A DNA stretch of 64,000 bases. Source: Chlamydomonas reinhardtii. Its lineage: Eukaryota > Chlorophyta > Chlorophyceae > Chlamydomonadales > Chlamydomonadaceae. The position numbers were made by a program, and so were the translations under genes. The DNA lies in the NCBI RefSeq assembly GCF_000002595.2, contig NC_057006.1, positions 6,403,512-6,467,511 on the forward strand. The letters are read 5' to 3'. How positions within the stretch are numbered: the stretch's first letter is position 1; each line of letters starts with the position of its first letter. The notes below the pieces were generated by a model, which was not told where the DNA came from, ran no database searches, and saw only the letters and a list, made by a program, of their open reading frames with translations. Shown piece by piece: positions 32,826 through 44,400 of the stretch.

Positions 32826-34156
32826 GGGGCCGGCGTCGCCTCAAGAGGCGGCCGACCGGTTTGCGGCGGCGGTGGCCCTCCTTCCCGCTGGCTGGGCTGC
32901 CGCCGCGCGTGCGGCCCAGCTGGCTCGGGGGCCTGCCGCCGCGCTGCCGCTCCCGGTGGCCGACGCCGTGAGTGCTACGGCGGAGTCGGTGCAACGGGTG
33001 GTGCGGGGGCTTGGATGGTTGCAGCAGTGCGGGGGGCCGCCCATCCTGCTCACTGCCTACACGGTGAAGGCGGGGACCGTGCTACAAATGGCTCCATAGT
33101 TAGCCGCCCTGAAGGCTAAGCATTTGCAGTATGTGTGCGATGCGGGTGTGTCGGGGGTGGGGGCTGCCCTGGCGGCGGGGGCCTTCGTGTGCACCTTGGC
33201 CCGCTTGTGGTCGCTGAAATGGGAGAATCATCATAAGGAAGCACTGTGGCGTGTGGCCGCCAACGCTTGCTGGGCGTTTCCACGGCATGCTAGCGAGCGG
33301 GCGCGAGGCGTTACTGTTGACCCGTGTTGGGCGTGTGGGGTTGACATGCAGGATGGGGACCGGCGTCACTGGTTTTGCGACTGCACTGTTGCGCTGTCAC
33401 TTCGGGAAAGTATGGGGATGGCTATGGGTTTCCTGCCGGAGGAGGCTCTAAGTGCCTTCTCTCGTGAGGAGTTGTGGTTAGTGCGCCCGCCTGCGGGGCT
33501 TGCGCCACCTGTGTGGGATGTGGTGTGTCTCGCTGCTATGTCTGCCCTGGACTTTGGTCGGCAGCGTGTGGTTATGGCCGGGTTGGCGGCGCGAGCGAAG
33601 CTGCCGTCGGCCCGGGTGCTGAGCATTGGACTTGCCGTCGTAGCTGACTTCTGGGGTCGTCTCCAGACGTTTGTGACTTTGGGTATCAGGCCAAAGGGTT
33701 GGGACGCTGTGCCGTTTGCGCATCCCTTCATATCTCGGGCTGTTGGTGACGGCATGGTATTGCGCTTGCCGTATGACGCTGATTCCCCGCCCCCCTCGCC
33801 GTGAGAGGTTGTGCGTGGTTGGTGGCTTTGTGTGTGGGCAGGATGCACGTGTGGGCGACCGTTCTAGTACCTGGACGCTTGCGCCCTGGTTAGTGCGTGC
33901 GCTGTGCGTGTGTCCTGCGGCCTAGACGTTTCCCGGCACTCCTGTGCCTAGGCTTGTGGCGTTGAGGCACAGCGGTGGGGCTCTGGTGGGTTGAGGCTTG
34001 GCTAGGACTCACTGTGCGCGGAGTCACACGGACTTTGCCCGCGGGAGGGTTTGCAGCAAAGTCGGGGTTGGTGGAGTCAAGTTGGGCCCTGATAGCATGT
34101 GATGGCTCGGCGTCTTCGGGTGCTGGGACTGTCCCCTCTGTAACATCCGCATTCAT
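32826..34156 (+). mobile_element. LINE-like retrotransposon fragment (copy L3, longest)
   Basis: 1.33 kb insert between halves of inverted block A. It shares its 3' end (CATCCGCATTCAT) with copies L1 and L2 and extends further 5' than either. Its target lacks about 29 bp present in the forward copies (the stretch between CCACCCC and AAGCCAGG), so this insertion came with a small target deletion instead of a duplication. It holds the frame at 33124-33804 and an earlier in-phase-looking segment at 32841-33099, separated by a stop at 33097-33099. It lies downstream of the poly(A) signal of the neighbouring kinase-like gene. Confidence 0.75.
33124..33804 (+). CDS. C-terminal fragment of a LINE-type ORF2 protein
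   Basis: The 226-residue frame has LKWENHHKEALWRVAANACW, then a Cys/His cluster CWACGVDMQDGDRRHWFCDC. Such a Trp-rich linker followed by a zinc-finger-like cluster is found after the reverse transcriptase domain of many algal non-LTR elements. No reverse transcriptase motif is present in the fragment, so it is not functional by itself. The same protein tail is encoded on minus at 27322-27838, with W in place of the C before the last D-C. Confidence 0.6.
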   Translation: MQYVCDAGVSGVGAALAAGAFVCTLARLWSLKWENHHKEALWRVAANACWAFPRHASERARGVTVDPCWACGVDMQDGDRRHWFCDCTVALSLRESMGMAMGFLPEEALSAFSREELWLVRPPAGLAPPVWDVVCLAAMSALDFGRQRVVMAGLAARAKLPSARVLSIGLAVVADFWGRLQTFVTLGIRPKGWDAVPFAHPFISRAVGDGMVLRLPYDADSPPPSP

Positions 34157-34480
34157 AAGCCAGGTCAAATGACTGGCCTCCATGATGCCGCTTAGTTCCA
34201 CCACCATCCGTTTGGGTGTCGCGACCCAATTCCACGGCACGCCTGACACGCGACCCTCCCGAGCGAGTTGGTTACCGTTCAACGCCACCGCTCATGCCTT
34301 GATAGCTGTCATCGATATAAGTCGCTCCATATATGTACCTAGACAGTCACTCGGCCACTTCACTCGTTTCTGAGCGTCTATCTCCATTCGCGGCGTTTAT
34401 CGCTCCAGCTGGTTCTGACCTTTCGCAATTCTGCAAACAAATAGGCGTATCTATGCATGTTCCCATATCCTTAGGTTATT

Positions 34481-36020
34481 AAACCAAATGGGCACAGGCG
34501 CAATACAGCACATTTCGGTAGCGGAGATGCAGGGCTTCAACGCATAGCTGCACGCGCCAAGCAGCAATGTGGCTGCTGCTGCGTTTAGCAGGTCTGCGAA
34601 TGCTGGGTCCCAGCCGGCGTGTGCGGCGGGCAACCTGGTGGGTGAGTGCTCCCGCCCCCCACTGCTCCGCGGTGCTCCACGCATCCTTATGCACTGCGTT
34701 GCACCCGCGTCCTTTGCTCCCCAGGCATCTGCAACCGCTGCCAGGTGGCCATCGTGGCGCTCCACGGCGAGCCGTGCCACCTGGTCATGTCGGTGTTCGA
34801 GCCGGCGCCGCCCGCACACTACCAGGGCCGTGACCAGTGGCGGCGGCGGTGGCGCAGCAGCAGCTCCATGACCTAGCTCTGGATCCTGAAGGGGCGATGG
34901 AGGCGCAGGCCGAGCTGGCGGCAGCTGCCGTGGTGGGCGGAAAGGGGCGGCAGCCGGGAGCCAGCGGGCGAGGTGGCGGAGGTAGAGGAGGCGTCGGCGG
35001 CCCCGCACCCTTCGGCTTCCCCGACCCCGGCGGCCCTCGGCCCCGCGCTGGAGGCGTCAGCCGGCCTGCAGCCGCCGGGCTCTCAGAACTGGACCGCCAC
35101 CTCGCAGCCCTCGGCACCACCACCTCCGCAGCTGCCAGCCCTCGTCCGCCGCCGGGCTGCCGCCGCCTTCCTCCGCTTCAACCCCAGCGGGAAGCAGCTG
35201 GCAGCGCTGTCCACCGCTGCGGCGCGAGTTGCCGCTGTCCTGGCCGTTGGGGTTGGTGGCGGCGGCGGCGATGGACCGACTGCAGCTGGCAGCGGCGGAC
35301 CCAGGTCCGGTGCGGGCGCGGCAGATGGCGGTGCCCGGGTGAGTGTGGTTTGAATGTTGAGGCGTAGAAAGATGGATAGAAGGCGGGTGTCAGGCGGGCT
35401 GGGGATACGAGCGGCTCGGGCTGGCTGCCGCCTGTGTGAACACGCCCTGTGACCACTACCCTGTCTACCTGTTGGCATCAAATTTTGGGGTCGTAATCTC
35501 AGCTGTCGTGTACCCACCTATAACTCTACAGGCATGAGCTGCATGGCCAGCCCTGTGCGGCTGCTGCCAACCGCGGTGCTGGAGCTGGTGCTGCAGGCTG
35601 CTCTGCCGCTCAGCTGCCCGCCCCTGCCGCCGGGCCGGACAGCAGCATCGACCCCAGAAGGGTCACACAGGGGGCGCGCTGTTGCCCCTGTGCCGCTGGC
35701 ACCGCAGCCTCCGCCACTGCCGTCGCTCCCTGCACCGCATCGCGGCTGCCAGCTACTGTGGTGGTAGTGGTGGACGTGTGGGCGCCGCCGTAGGTACCTC
35801 AGCAGCACCAGCACCAGCACCACCAGGCTCATCAAGCTGGGCCCGGAGCCGCCGGAGGAGCAGGCGGTGGTGTAGGGGCAGCAGGTCTTGGGCATAGAGG
35901 AGGTGGAGGTGGCGGAGGCGGCGGTCCAGGGGACGCCCTCGCGGCGGCAGGGCTGGCGTTGCCGACTGGCACGGCCCGGATGTGGCTGCTGCTGCGCGCT
36001 GACGGCTTGGCTGTGTGGCC
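34481..36020 (+). pseudogene. Z region, second copy (inverted), frame disrupted
   Basis: Mirror of 22458-23984. The exon starting at 34725 reads ICNRCQVAIVALHGEPCHLV, then loses frame at GRDQW compared with GRDPV in copy 1, because one base is missing near 34835, and stops at 34874-34876. The later F-box-like segment (35534 onward, PVRLLPTAVLELVLQAALPL) carries an E-to-A change at the position of the acidic residue. The downstream Pro/Ala-rich part also has local indels. It is probably a decayed duplicate. Confidence 0.55.
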
Positions 36021-36426
36021 AAGTAAGCGCACCGCGTCTGCGCGTGCCGTCAGAGGTGCGTGTAGAGGTGCCTTCAGAGGTACGGGTCAAAGGGCGCGCT
36101 TCCTATGTTTGGGTGGCACAGGCTGCTTGGTATGGAGGGCATGCATGTAGGCGGGTTATGGCGTTGGTGCCGTGCGGGCGCGTGAAGCTCGGACATCTGA
36201 CTGCTTGCGAGTGCAATGCAAATCCTATCATCCCTTTGTTATGGCCACATACCATCGGCATTGCTTGGACCGTTGTGGGTTGTCTACTCGCAGTTTGCCA
36301 GAGGCGGATGGACAGCAGGCAAGTAGAACTGGGATCCCAGGTCGCGGGGAATCGCGGATGAAAGGCCGGGGCGAGGGCGACGGGTTACAATCCACGGGCG
36401 TGCTGCGCGAGGCTGCTTGTCAGGTT

Positions 36427-37204
36427 GGCTTGCCCCTTCCCCCGAAGGGGGAGGGGCGGAAGCCATTGCGGTCGCATCGAGTCCCAAGGCGGCAAGGCGG
36501 GGCCCCCTCGGTTATTCGAGTTTTATGTGCAGTTACGTCGGGAAACCCGAACGAAGCCAGAGTTCTTGTGCAAATAATACGCCGTTCAATTTGTCCCAAG
36601 CGATGCATAACTTTGCGGAAACGCGAGGAAGACGTAAGACTAGAGGCGAAGGGATTGGAGGCGTTGGAGGACCCCGGCGCCACCGGATTGCAATTCTTGT
36701 CAGCCGCGGACTTGTGGTAGAAGATGATACCTCAAAACAGTAAATCAAGACACTGTGAGTGAGAAGCGCATGCGACCTCGCCGCTCGGCAAAAGCAGCGA
36801 CGCCGTTTTGCTTCATCTCAATGCAGCGCTGAGTTTTGTGGTATCAACGGTGCATACTATCGTGGTGGCAATGTCGCGAAATCATGTGGAACATCTCGCC
36901 CCCCCCCCGCCCCCACCCCGCCCACGCTCTCTTCGCCTTGGCTCACCAAGTCATGTTCGCGTGTTGCATTTTCTCAAGCACGTCAATAACCAACGCGCTT
37001 GCGTTCACCGGCGCCTCCCCGCACAGTCCGGGCATCCCTCCCCCCGCACCCCCATTTCCACAAATGCGCGCTGATATGGACGTTTGGAATGAGCCCATAG
37101 CCGATAGCTCGGCTCAGGGGCTAAGTTGCCGTTATACTAGGCCTTGCACTGGTGCGCAATGGGACAGGGGGCAAGCCGGGGTACTGCGTAGCGGTAGGTG
37201 TTTA
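36427..37204. mobile_element. Insertion of about 775 bp at the Y/X boundary, possible TIR element
   Basis: In the other copies CTTGTCAGG runs straight into TTTACGCTTTTGCTG; here about 775 bp separates them, with GTT on both sides. The left end GGCTTGCCCC (36427-36436) has an exact inverted partner GGGGCAAGCC at 37168-37177, about 25 bp short of the right junction. No protein domain is seen. Around 36950-36990 it includes a stretch similar to the small nested element (GTGTTGCATTTTCTCAAGCACGTC). Classification is uncertain. Confidence 0.45.
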
Positions 37205-39350
37205 CGCTTTTGCTGTATCGCGCCGTAGTATACTTGACGTAGTACTATACTTTCACAAGAATGAGGGACCGCACAAATCTACACACCTGTCATTGCTTCC
37301 GAAACTCGGTTCACGTCCCGACGCGCTGGCCCTTTGCAAGCCACCGCATCTTGAACATCTGACATCATTCAATCTACACAACGACTCAAGGCGGTCGCCA
37401 AGGGCCGCGGCGGAAAGCACCGATGGCTTTTCAGCTGCGCCCGGCCCTGGGCCGGCACCCCCAAATGACTGGCCCAGATTACCAGCATACAGTCGAGAAC
37501 ATGCGATCGGCCCGTAAGGATCCCCGTATGTGAGCCAGGCGGCTGGCGCCAGCCCGGAGCAAGTGCAGCTCGGTCACTCTTGCGCATGTTAGCGAAGGCG
37601 AAGCAGCAAGAGCGCTGCCCATGGTTCAGCGAGCGCCCCGCTGGTGGAGCTAGCACCTAGGACATCAGCTACGGTGAGGCAGGGAACCCTGCCCGGGCTT
37701 GGTGCGCGCAACGCATCAAAGCTAGCACGCGGACTTGCTTGCGCTTAGGTAGGGCCCCAAAACCACGTCCCCGCGCCGGGCCGGGGCCTGCCTGAGCTTC
37801 AGCTATTCTAGGTGCACGCCTGGGCTCACTTTGGCGCCGAGAAGGGCAGCCAATTGTCCGCAATAGTCGGAACCAGAAGTTGGGCCTTATCCGTGAGTCT
37901 GAGAGCAGCGCACTACGCCCACACAAATGCCGGCAGGTGCATGTGAACAGAGTTGTGGGCTTGGGCAAAGTTCTGGCCAGGGAAACATTCAGGAAATGGG
38001 CCAAGCCAAGATGGGGCGCAAGAACCGGAAAGAAAGCCGGCCTCTGAGCCGGCCCCAGTCACAAAACACCGAGCTAGCACTTGGGAACTAGCAGTTACCA
38101 GCATTCCTCACCTTGATTGGTCTACACATGCTGCAGGTGCCCCTGTTGAGAGAGACCTCGCCACTTCGGCCTCTTCCATTTCGCGGCTCTGAACTCTTAC
38201 TCCTAGGCCAGCCAAGCACGATGATGATGTGCCTAATGGACACAGAGCTTTGGTACAGGCTTTCCAGCACAAGATGATGATGTGCATACTGTGCTGGAAA
38301 GCCTGCACCAAAGCTCTGTGTCCAGTAGGCACATCATCATCGTGCTTGGCTGGCCTAGAAGAGTTTCAGGGCCGCGAAATGGAAGAGGCCGAAGTGGCGA
38401 GGTCTCTCTCAACAGGGGCACCCGCAGCAGAAGAGGCGCTGGTGTAGACCAATCAAGGTGAGGATTACTAGTTCTCAAGTGCTAGCTTGGTGTTTTGTGA
38501 CTGGGGCCGGCTTCCCTTTCGGTTCTTGCGCACATCTTGGCTTGGCCCATTTCCTGAATGTTTCCCTGGCCAGAACTTTGCCCAAGCCCACAACTCTGTC
38601 CACATGCACCTGCCGGCACTTGTGTGGGGCTTGGTGCGCTGCTCTCAGACTCACGGATAAGGCCCAACTTCTGGTTCCGACTGTTGCGGACAATTGGCTG
38701 CCCTTCTCGGCGCCAAAGTGAGCCCAGGCGTGCACCTAGAATAGCTGAAGCTCAGGCAGGCCCCGGCCCGGCGCGGGGACGTGGTTTTGGGGCCCTACCT
38801 AAGCGCAAGCAAGTCCGCGTGCTAGCTTTGATGCGTTGCGCGCACCAAGCCCGGGCAGGGTTCCCTGCCTCACCGTAGCTGATGTCCTAGGTGCTAGCTC
38901 CACCAGCGGGGCGCTTGCTGAACCATGGGCAGCGCTCTTGCTGCTTCGCCTTCGCTAACATGCGCAAGAGTGACGGAGCTGCACTTGCTCCGGCTGGCGC
39001 CAGCCGCCTGGCTCACATACGGGGATCCTTACGGGCCGATCGCATGTTCTCGACTGTATGCTGGTAATCTGGGCCAGTCATTTGGGGGTGCCGGGCTGCC
39101 GGCCCAGGGCCGGGCGCAGCTGAAAAGCCATCGGTGCTTTCCGCCGCGGCCCTTGGCGACCACCATGAGTCATTGTGTAGATTGTATGATGTCAGATGTT
39201 CAAGATGCGGTGGCTTGCAAAGGGCCAGCGCGTCGGGACGTGAACCGAGTTTCGGAAGCAATGACAGGTGTGTGAGGTCTGTGCGGTCCCTCATTCTTGT
39301 GAAAGTATAGTACAACGTCAAGTATGCTACGGCGCGATACAGCAAAAGCG
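37205..39350. repeat. Near-perfect palindrome, arms about 1.06 kb, 20 bp spacer
   Basis: Left arm 37205-38270 is the inverted X block and right arm 38291-39350 is its reverse complement; the innermost arm bases are TTTCCAGCAC and GTGCTGGAAA. Both outer ends carry CGCTTTTGCTG / CAGCAAAAGCG. The arms differ by scattered substitutions and a few short indels. The centre lies close to the point where similarity to the single-arm X copies (21040 and 29090) fades, so the fold-back formed inside the X block. Confidence 0.85.
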
Positions 39351-40565
39351 GCCTCGCGCAGCACGCCCGTGGATTGTAACCCGCCGCCTTTGCCCCGGCC
39401 TTGCTTTCGTCCGCGATTCCCCGCGACCTGGGATCCCAGTTCGCGCAAAGGCTGATACGTTGGAGCGGTTGGTACCCCGACGCAATGCTGAGAGGCGTTA
39501 TTGACTTGCTGGCCTCCCCTCCTGACTACGGTACGCTGCGCTACGGAGGTCTGGTAGTATTTACCAAGACAGATATGCAATTGGTAGCTGCAGCAGGGGC
39601 AGGGGTATCTCTGGGCAAGGGCTCTTCAACCGTACATGTCTGGCGGCCAACTGAGCAGCCGGCGCGCCGGACCGGGCACCGCCCGTCCTCGCCGTCGAAG
39701 TCCGTCGAAAATCCAAACATCCCAAAGATAGCGCTGGAGCCGTCCACGTGCATAGCGCGCGCCACTGCTGGCGCACGCCACCATTCCGCGTGCTAGCTTT
39801 GGACCTTAGGTGTGTTGCGCGCGTCACTACTCCAGCTGAAGTTGACCCAAGTTGTTGGCGCCGCCAGACACACCGCAAAGAAAGTACGCCGCAGATAGTC
39901 TTCACTCACTGCGCCCGTCATTCAGTGGAAGCAACCCCAGGGAAGTAGGGAACGTACCATAAAATGCGTTTCGCCCGCACATCTGTGCCGCTTGGCTTCT
40001 AGCATGACCGCCCTGAACACCAGCGGTAGCCTCCGGCAGTGCTATTCAAGGTACGCCAAACCATCTACCGTACTCCAATCACCTTTGTGACACACATGTC
40101 ATCCATCAGCTCAGCTTCACAGTACCTACAGTCTTGGCACTGATCACGCATGCCTGCCGCACCTCCTGCCTACATGGCACGGAAGGACTACGTTTACGCG
40201 CGTGTGGTTCCCCTTGGCTCGCTGGTCCGTCAAACGGCATCGGCACTATGCGCCACTGCTTGCAACAACAAGGAGGTGGCTGCCTTATGGCAGGAAAAGG
40301 GCTGATCCCGGGTCGTTATCAACCCCGCCACCTTGACGCGGGCGCCTACTAAGCACACGCCAGTATGCTATGTTTTGCCGACGCACCAGCCACCAGCCAC
40401 GGACAGGGGTGTTCCTGGGGGGCTTCGCCCCCCCCCCCTGGAATTTTCCCTGCCACCTATTTACATGCAATAGGCATTAACACATGCTTGCAACAAAAAG
40501 AACATAACAAAACTGCATTGTTCATGAAGAAGTATCTCCCAACCCTGCTGCTACGAACGACTGCC
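39351..40565. other. Array edge and intergenic sequence
   Basis: Forward Y-block sequence continues to about 39440 (GATCCCAGTTC) and then similarity to the array stops. The rest is apparently single-copy without a supported gene. A strong stem-loop with the core GGGGGGCTTCGCCCCCC lies at about 40417-40433. A minus-strand poly(A) signal (TTACA) at 40461-40465 probably ends the ABHD-like transcript. Confidence 0.5.
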
Positions 40566-43500
40566 TCACAGCCGTGACCGAATGCGCCCGTTCTGAGCAC
40601 CAGCCTTTCCCGATTTAGCTGCATCTTCAGCGTCAACCACCTCGGCCGCTGCTAGGGCCTGCAGCACCCGCTGCTGCTCCTGCTGCACCTGCAGGTGCAT
40701 CAGCAGCCGAACCTGTGCCGCCGCACGCTCTGCCACCTCCACCTTCCGTGCCACAACAGCCGCCTCCGCCTCCGCACGCTTCGCTGCCTCCGCGGCCGCC
40801 GCAGCCGCCGCCTTCGCCCTGGATGCCGCGTCGTTGCCAGCAGCGCCCTCCGCTGTGGCGGCTCCCGGTGACCGCCATGCCGCATTGCTGCAGCAGGAAG
40901 ACGCCGACGCACACGACCTAGCGGCTGCAGCTGCAGCCCCCGCCGTAGCCGCCGCACGTGCGGCATCCGACACTGCTACCGGCGCCCCTACGGTCCCGCT
41001 CCGCTGCCAGCCCGCGGCCGTCGCCGCAGCTCCCGCTCCCGCTGCAGCTGCTGCTCCTGCTGCTCCACCCGCTCCCGCCCCCAACTGCCCTGACGCGCCA
41101 TGTGGTTCATGCAGATGTTTAAGTGTGGCATCAAAGAACTCGGTGACGGCGTCGTCCATGTAGGCCTTGCCCAGAGGCCAGGCGCCCTGCAGTATAAGAC
41201 AGGCAAAACAAGCACCGGCAACGCACTGCTTGTCAGGTCCGGAGACGCGACGGGAGTCCGTGCTTGGTGCTGGAGCCGAGCGATGGGCATGCGCCGGTGA
41301 CACGAAGAGCAGGTGGATGGTTGGCAGGTGGGCAAATACCGTGGTGGTAGGTGCAAGCACGGGATGCAGCAGCTGTTGCGTGCTGTGCGTACCTGCAGGA
41401 AGGCTACGTGGCCGCCGCGTCGCGTGACCGCGAGCAGGGTGTTGGGGTTGCGCGAGCACTCCGCGTCGGGGATAACGCTGCACGTGGGGTTCGGGGGGCA
41501 AACAGGTCTTGCCGTTACGGCTTGAGGTGATGGCCCAAGCCCGATCCTGGCCACAGTACGCTCCATGCCCCTGCCGCCACCAAGCTACTCCGCCCCTGCC
41601 GCCCCTCCCACCACGGTACCTCCCCACGGCACCTCCCCGCGCCCACCTCTCCATCCCGTGCCCCCCGCACACCCGGCACACCCCGCCCTCACCCCAGGAA
41701 TGGGTCGTCCTCCGCCAGCAGCATGAGCGTGGGCGTGGTGATGGCGGGGATGTAGTCCAGGCTGCCCGCCACCTCGTAGTATTGCTGACGGCTGGAGAAG
41801 CCAAAGGAGGCGGGCAGGCCGCGGTCCTCGATCTCGCCCACCGTCCAGGCCGCCAGCGCCGACTCCACGTCAAAGCGTGTGAGCGCCTGGATCTCGGCCT
41901 TGTGGTGCGACAGGTGCTCGCGCAGCCTGCACCAGAGGGGAGGGGGAGGGGTCACCGGCTTTGCGAGAGGATGAGGGAACGCTGGGCACTACGGAGTGGC
42001 ACTGCGGAGTGCGGTAGGTTGGACAGCAGATGGTGCCGCCCGTCCCAGGCATTCCCGCCAAGCCCCTCCGGCACCCTTGTGCCCGCGCGCACCATCAATG
42101 AGCCAAGCACCCAGCCACCCATTCCCAGCTATCATCGCGCAGCCGCCCCCAACCAACCCCAGCCGCGCACGGCTCACTTGTAGGCCACCGCCAGGTTGTA
42201 CATGAAGTTGAGCGAGGAGGTGTCCGCCAGGTTGGCGCTGCTGTGCCACAGGCTGACCGGCGAGGACACCACCGCCGCCGCGTCCAGACCGCTGCCGGCG
42301 AACAGGCGTGGCGCGCCGGGCGGCGGCACATGCAACCCCGCGTCCGCTTCGCCCAGGTACTTTGTCAGCTTCAGGCCGCCAAGCGAGTAGCCCACAGCAA
42401 ACACCGGGGCGCCCGGAAAGCGACTGCGTGGTGGAGAACGGGGGAGGAGTTGCGAGAGCAGAGGGCCCAAGAGACGAGAGGGCTTGGGATGGGGGAGGAC
42501 AACATTGTGGTAGAGACGGTGGTAGCTGACTAAGCGTGGCGCCGCATGACTAACAACGCGCAGCGCCGCATCCTGATGTCGCGAGCCCCGAGCTCCGTCC
42601 AACTGCCACCACCCGTCCCCCATCGTTCCCATCAAACCTCTCAAACCAGCATGACAGCAAAGCCCCCGCCGCCGCGCTCTCCCGCTCCGTAGGTGTGACT
42701 CACGCGCGCACCGAATACACGGCTGTGTACACGTCGTGGCTCAGCGTGGCCGCGTAGCCGCGCGGCGCCGTGAACGGCAGCCCGTTACAGCCGCGGTAGT
42801 TAAGCACTACCGCCCGCCAGCCGCGCGCCACCGCCGCCGCACACACCCACTTGGCGTAGCCCTCATGGGAGCCGCCATTAATGCCGTGGCACACCAATAG
42901 AATGGGCGCGGTGGCCGACAGCGCGCCGCCGCCGCCGCCTCCACCGGCATTCGGTGGACTGCTCGCGCGCCTGTTGTTACTGTCACGTGGTGCCGTCGTG
43001 GTGTCGTGTGCGCTGGTCGCAGCCGCGGCTGGTGGACCGGTGATGGTAGCTGTTGCGGTGCGTGGTGGGGAGTGCGGCGGCGGTTGGGCGGCGGCGGCCG
43101 GTGTTGACGAAGCCGCCGCTTGCACCACCGCTGCCACAGCGCCTGGGGGCGAGGACCCTGCGCCGTTGCTAGTGAAGGTATTACCTGTGGCGCTGCTGCT
43201 GCATTGCACTATGGGAGCCTGCTGCGGGCGCTGAGGGCCGCTTCCGCCGGTGCTGCCGCTGTGGTGGTGCTGGTGGCTGAATGTCGCCGCAGAGGCGGGG
43301 GCGCGGTAGGCGGCTGCGTCACAGCCATCAAACCAGTCCAAACCCAGTGTGGCGCCATCCACAGTGAGAATGAGCTGCCGGTTGTAGTGGTTGCGCATGG
43401 TGAGCGTCCGCATCACTGCCGCGTGTGGGCAGCCGGGATGAGTAATGTTGATGCCAGGGGGCACAAAGGACAGTACCAGTTAAGCGGTACTGCGGCCGCA

Positions 43501-43745
43501 GCGGCGGCTATTGTGCTGCCGTCATGTTGCAGCCTTTACACGTGAGGCCTGTTGCGCGCGTACTACGTAGCATTGCCCCGTACTCACGTCCCAGGATGGT
43601 CTGCGCGTGCTTGTTGGCGGCCCAGGGCGTCGGGGCAAACGGCTTGAGCAGCGTGCTGCAGTGGGGCAGAACCCGCTCGCGCAGAGGTCCGTCGGCAACC
43701 CATAGCCGCGGAGGCACTGCCACGTTGCTGTGGTAGTGAGCTTGC
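40566..43745 (-). CDS. Alpha/beta hydrolase, EMB8/ABHD1-3/YheT family (5' end unresolved)
   Basis: Exons in phase: 43588-43745 (5' limit a splice acceptor), 42704-43415, 42178-42423, 41693-41926, 41393-41477 and 40566-41186, about 685 codons. The conserved start region KPFAPTPWAANKHAQTILG and the repeated TLTMRNHYNRQLILTVDGA with LDWFDG match this family. The catalytic parts are visible: oxyanion region LLVCHGINGGSHEGYAKWV, NYRGCNGLPFTAPRGY, nucleophile elbow GYSLGG (Ser), LLAEDDPFLG (Asp) and RRGGHVAFLQ (His). The family includes embryogenesis-associated EMB8 and ABHD1/3 esterases or lipases acting on membrane lipids. Insertions are large: a Ser/Pro/Ala/His-rich stretch of about 110 residues in exon 2 and an Ala-rich, coiled-coil-like C-terminus of about 170 residues. 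No convincing start codon precedes 43745 in frame, so at least one upstream exon is missing from the model. Confidence 0.85.
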
Positions 43746-44400
43746 CTGTGAGCGAGGCCCAGCCGGCGAACTAGCTAACCGGATTGGCGGATGAGGCAGG
43801 TGGATGAGGCAACAATAGAGCTGAATAGGAATCATTATGCCCTCAAGCGTCGTACCAAAGCGCTAAGGCAGCTACTGCTCCCAAAGCAGCTCCTCCCGCA
43901 GTAGGAGAGTTCCACGGTGGAAGCGCGCCACCCGGCCCAGGCACCTCGCACTTCATGGTCTATAGCCGCCGTCAATTACAGCGTGTACGGATTGGGTTAT
44001 CTATGCATTTGCGGATCTCGCGACCAAGAATAAGGGTCCTTGGGTGCCCGGAGTTGCAAGTCACACGAGGGCCCGTTGAAGCAGAACTCTGCACGCACCC
44101 AGATTTGTGAAACTACACAGCAGTTAAGGCTCGTGAGTTTTGGTTTCGAGGAACGGCGAGCAGGGACACGCAAAAATGTTGAAATGGCGCGCGATGGGGA
44201 AGTTGAAGCCCAGTCACTGAACTCTAGCTTTCGATTCTTGATCGCATACATACATAAACCCTCAACAAATATCCACAGCCAAACGCGGATGGCTCTGTAA
44301 CTGTAAGCGCGCACGACCAAGCAAGGGTTTTGTGCCCACTCCCGAAGCCTCGCCGAAATCGCCATATGAAGTGCCGGTGCCGTGCTATGTATCGCGCTTA
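43746..44400. promoter_or_regulatory. Divergent promoter region between the ABHD-like and GH31 genes
   Basis: About 650 bp between divergent genes. It must hold the missing first exon(s) and promoter of the minus-strand hydrolase and the promoter of the glucosidase. Composition drops in GC around 44220-44290. I see no further gene. Confidence 0.45.

Larger units (their letters stand above)
26276..34480 (-). repeat. Inverted unit of the array (Z fragment, Y, X, K, B, A, T)
   Basis: Read on plus, the blocks appear in reverse order: Z fragment 26276-26445, Y 26445-26672 and 27839-28035, X 28035-29720, K 29731-31973, B 31974-32390, A 32390-32825 and 34157-34325, T 34325-34480. K exon lengths equal those of copy 1 (728 bp for the first exon, 689 bp for the last), which indicates recent duplication. 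Two LINE-like insertions (26673-27838 and 32826-34156) interrupt it. Confidence 0.8.

Noticed and set aside
40417-40433. GC stem-loop resembling a bacterial intrinsic terminator
   Set aside because: Nuclear algal DNA with TGTAA signals; no U-tract role. Probably a repeat-derived hairpin.
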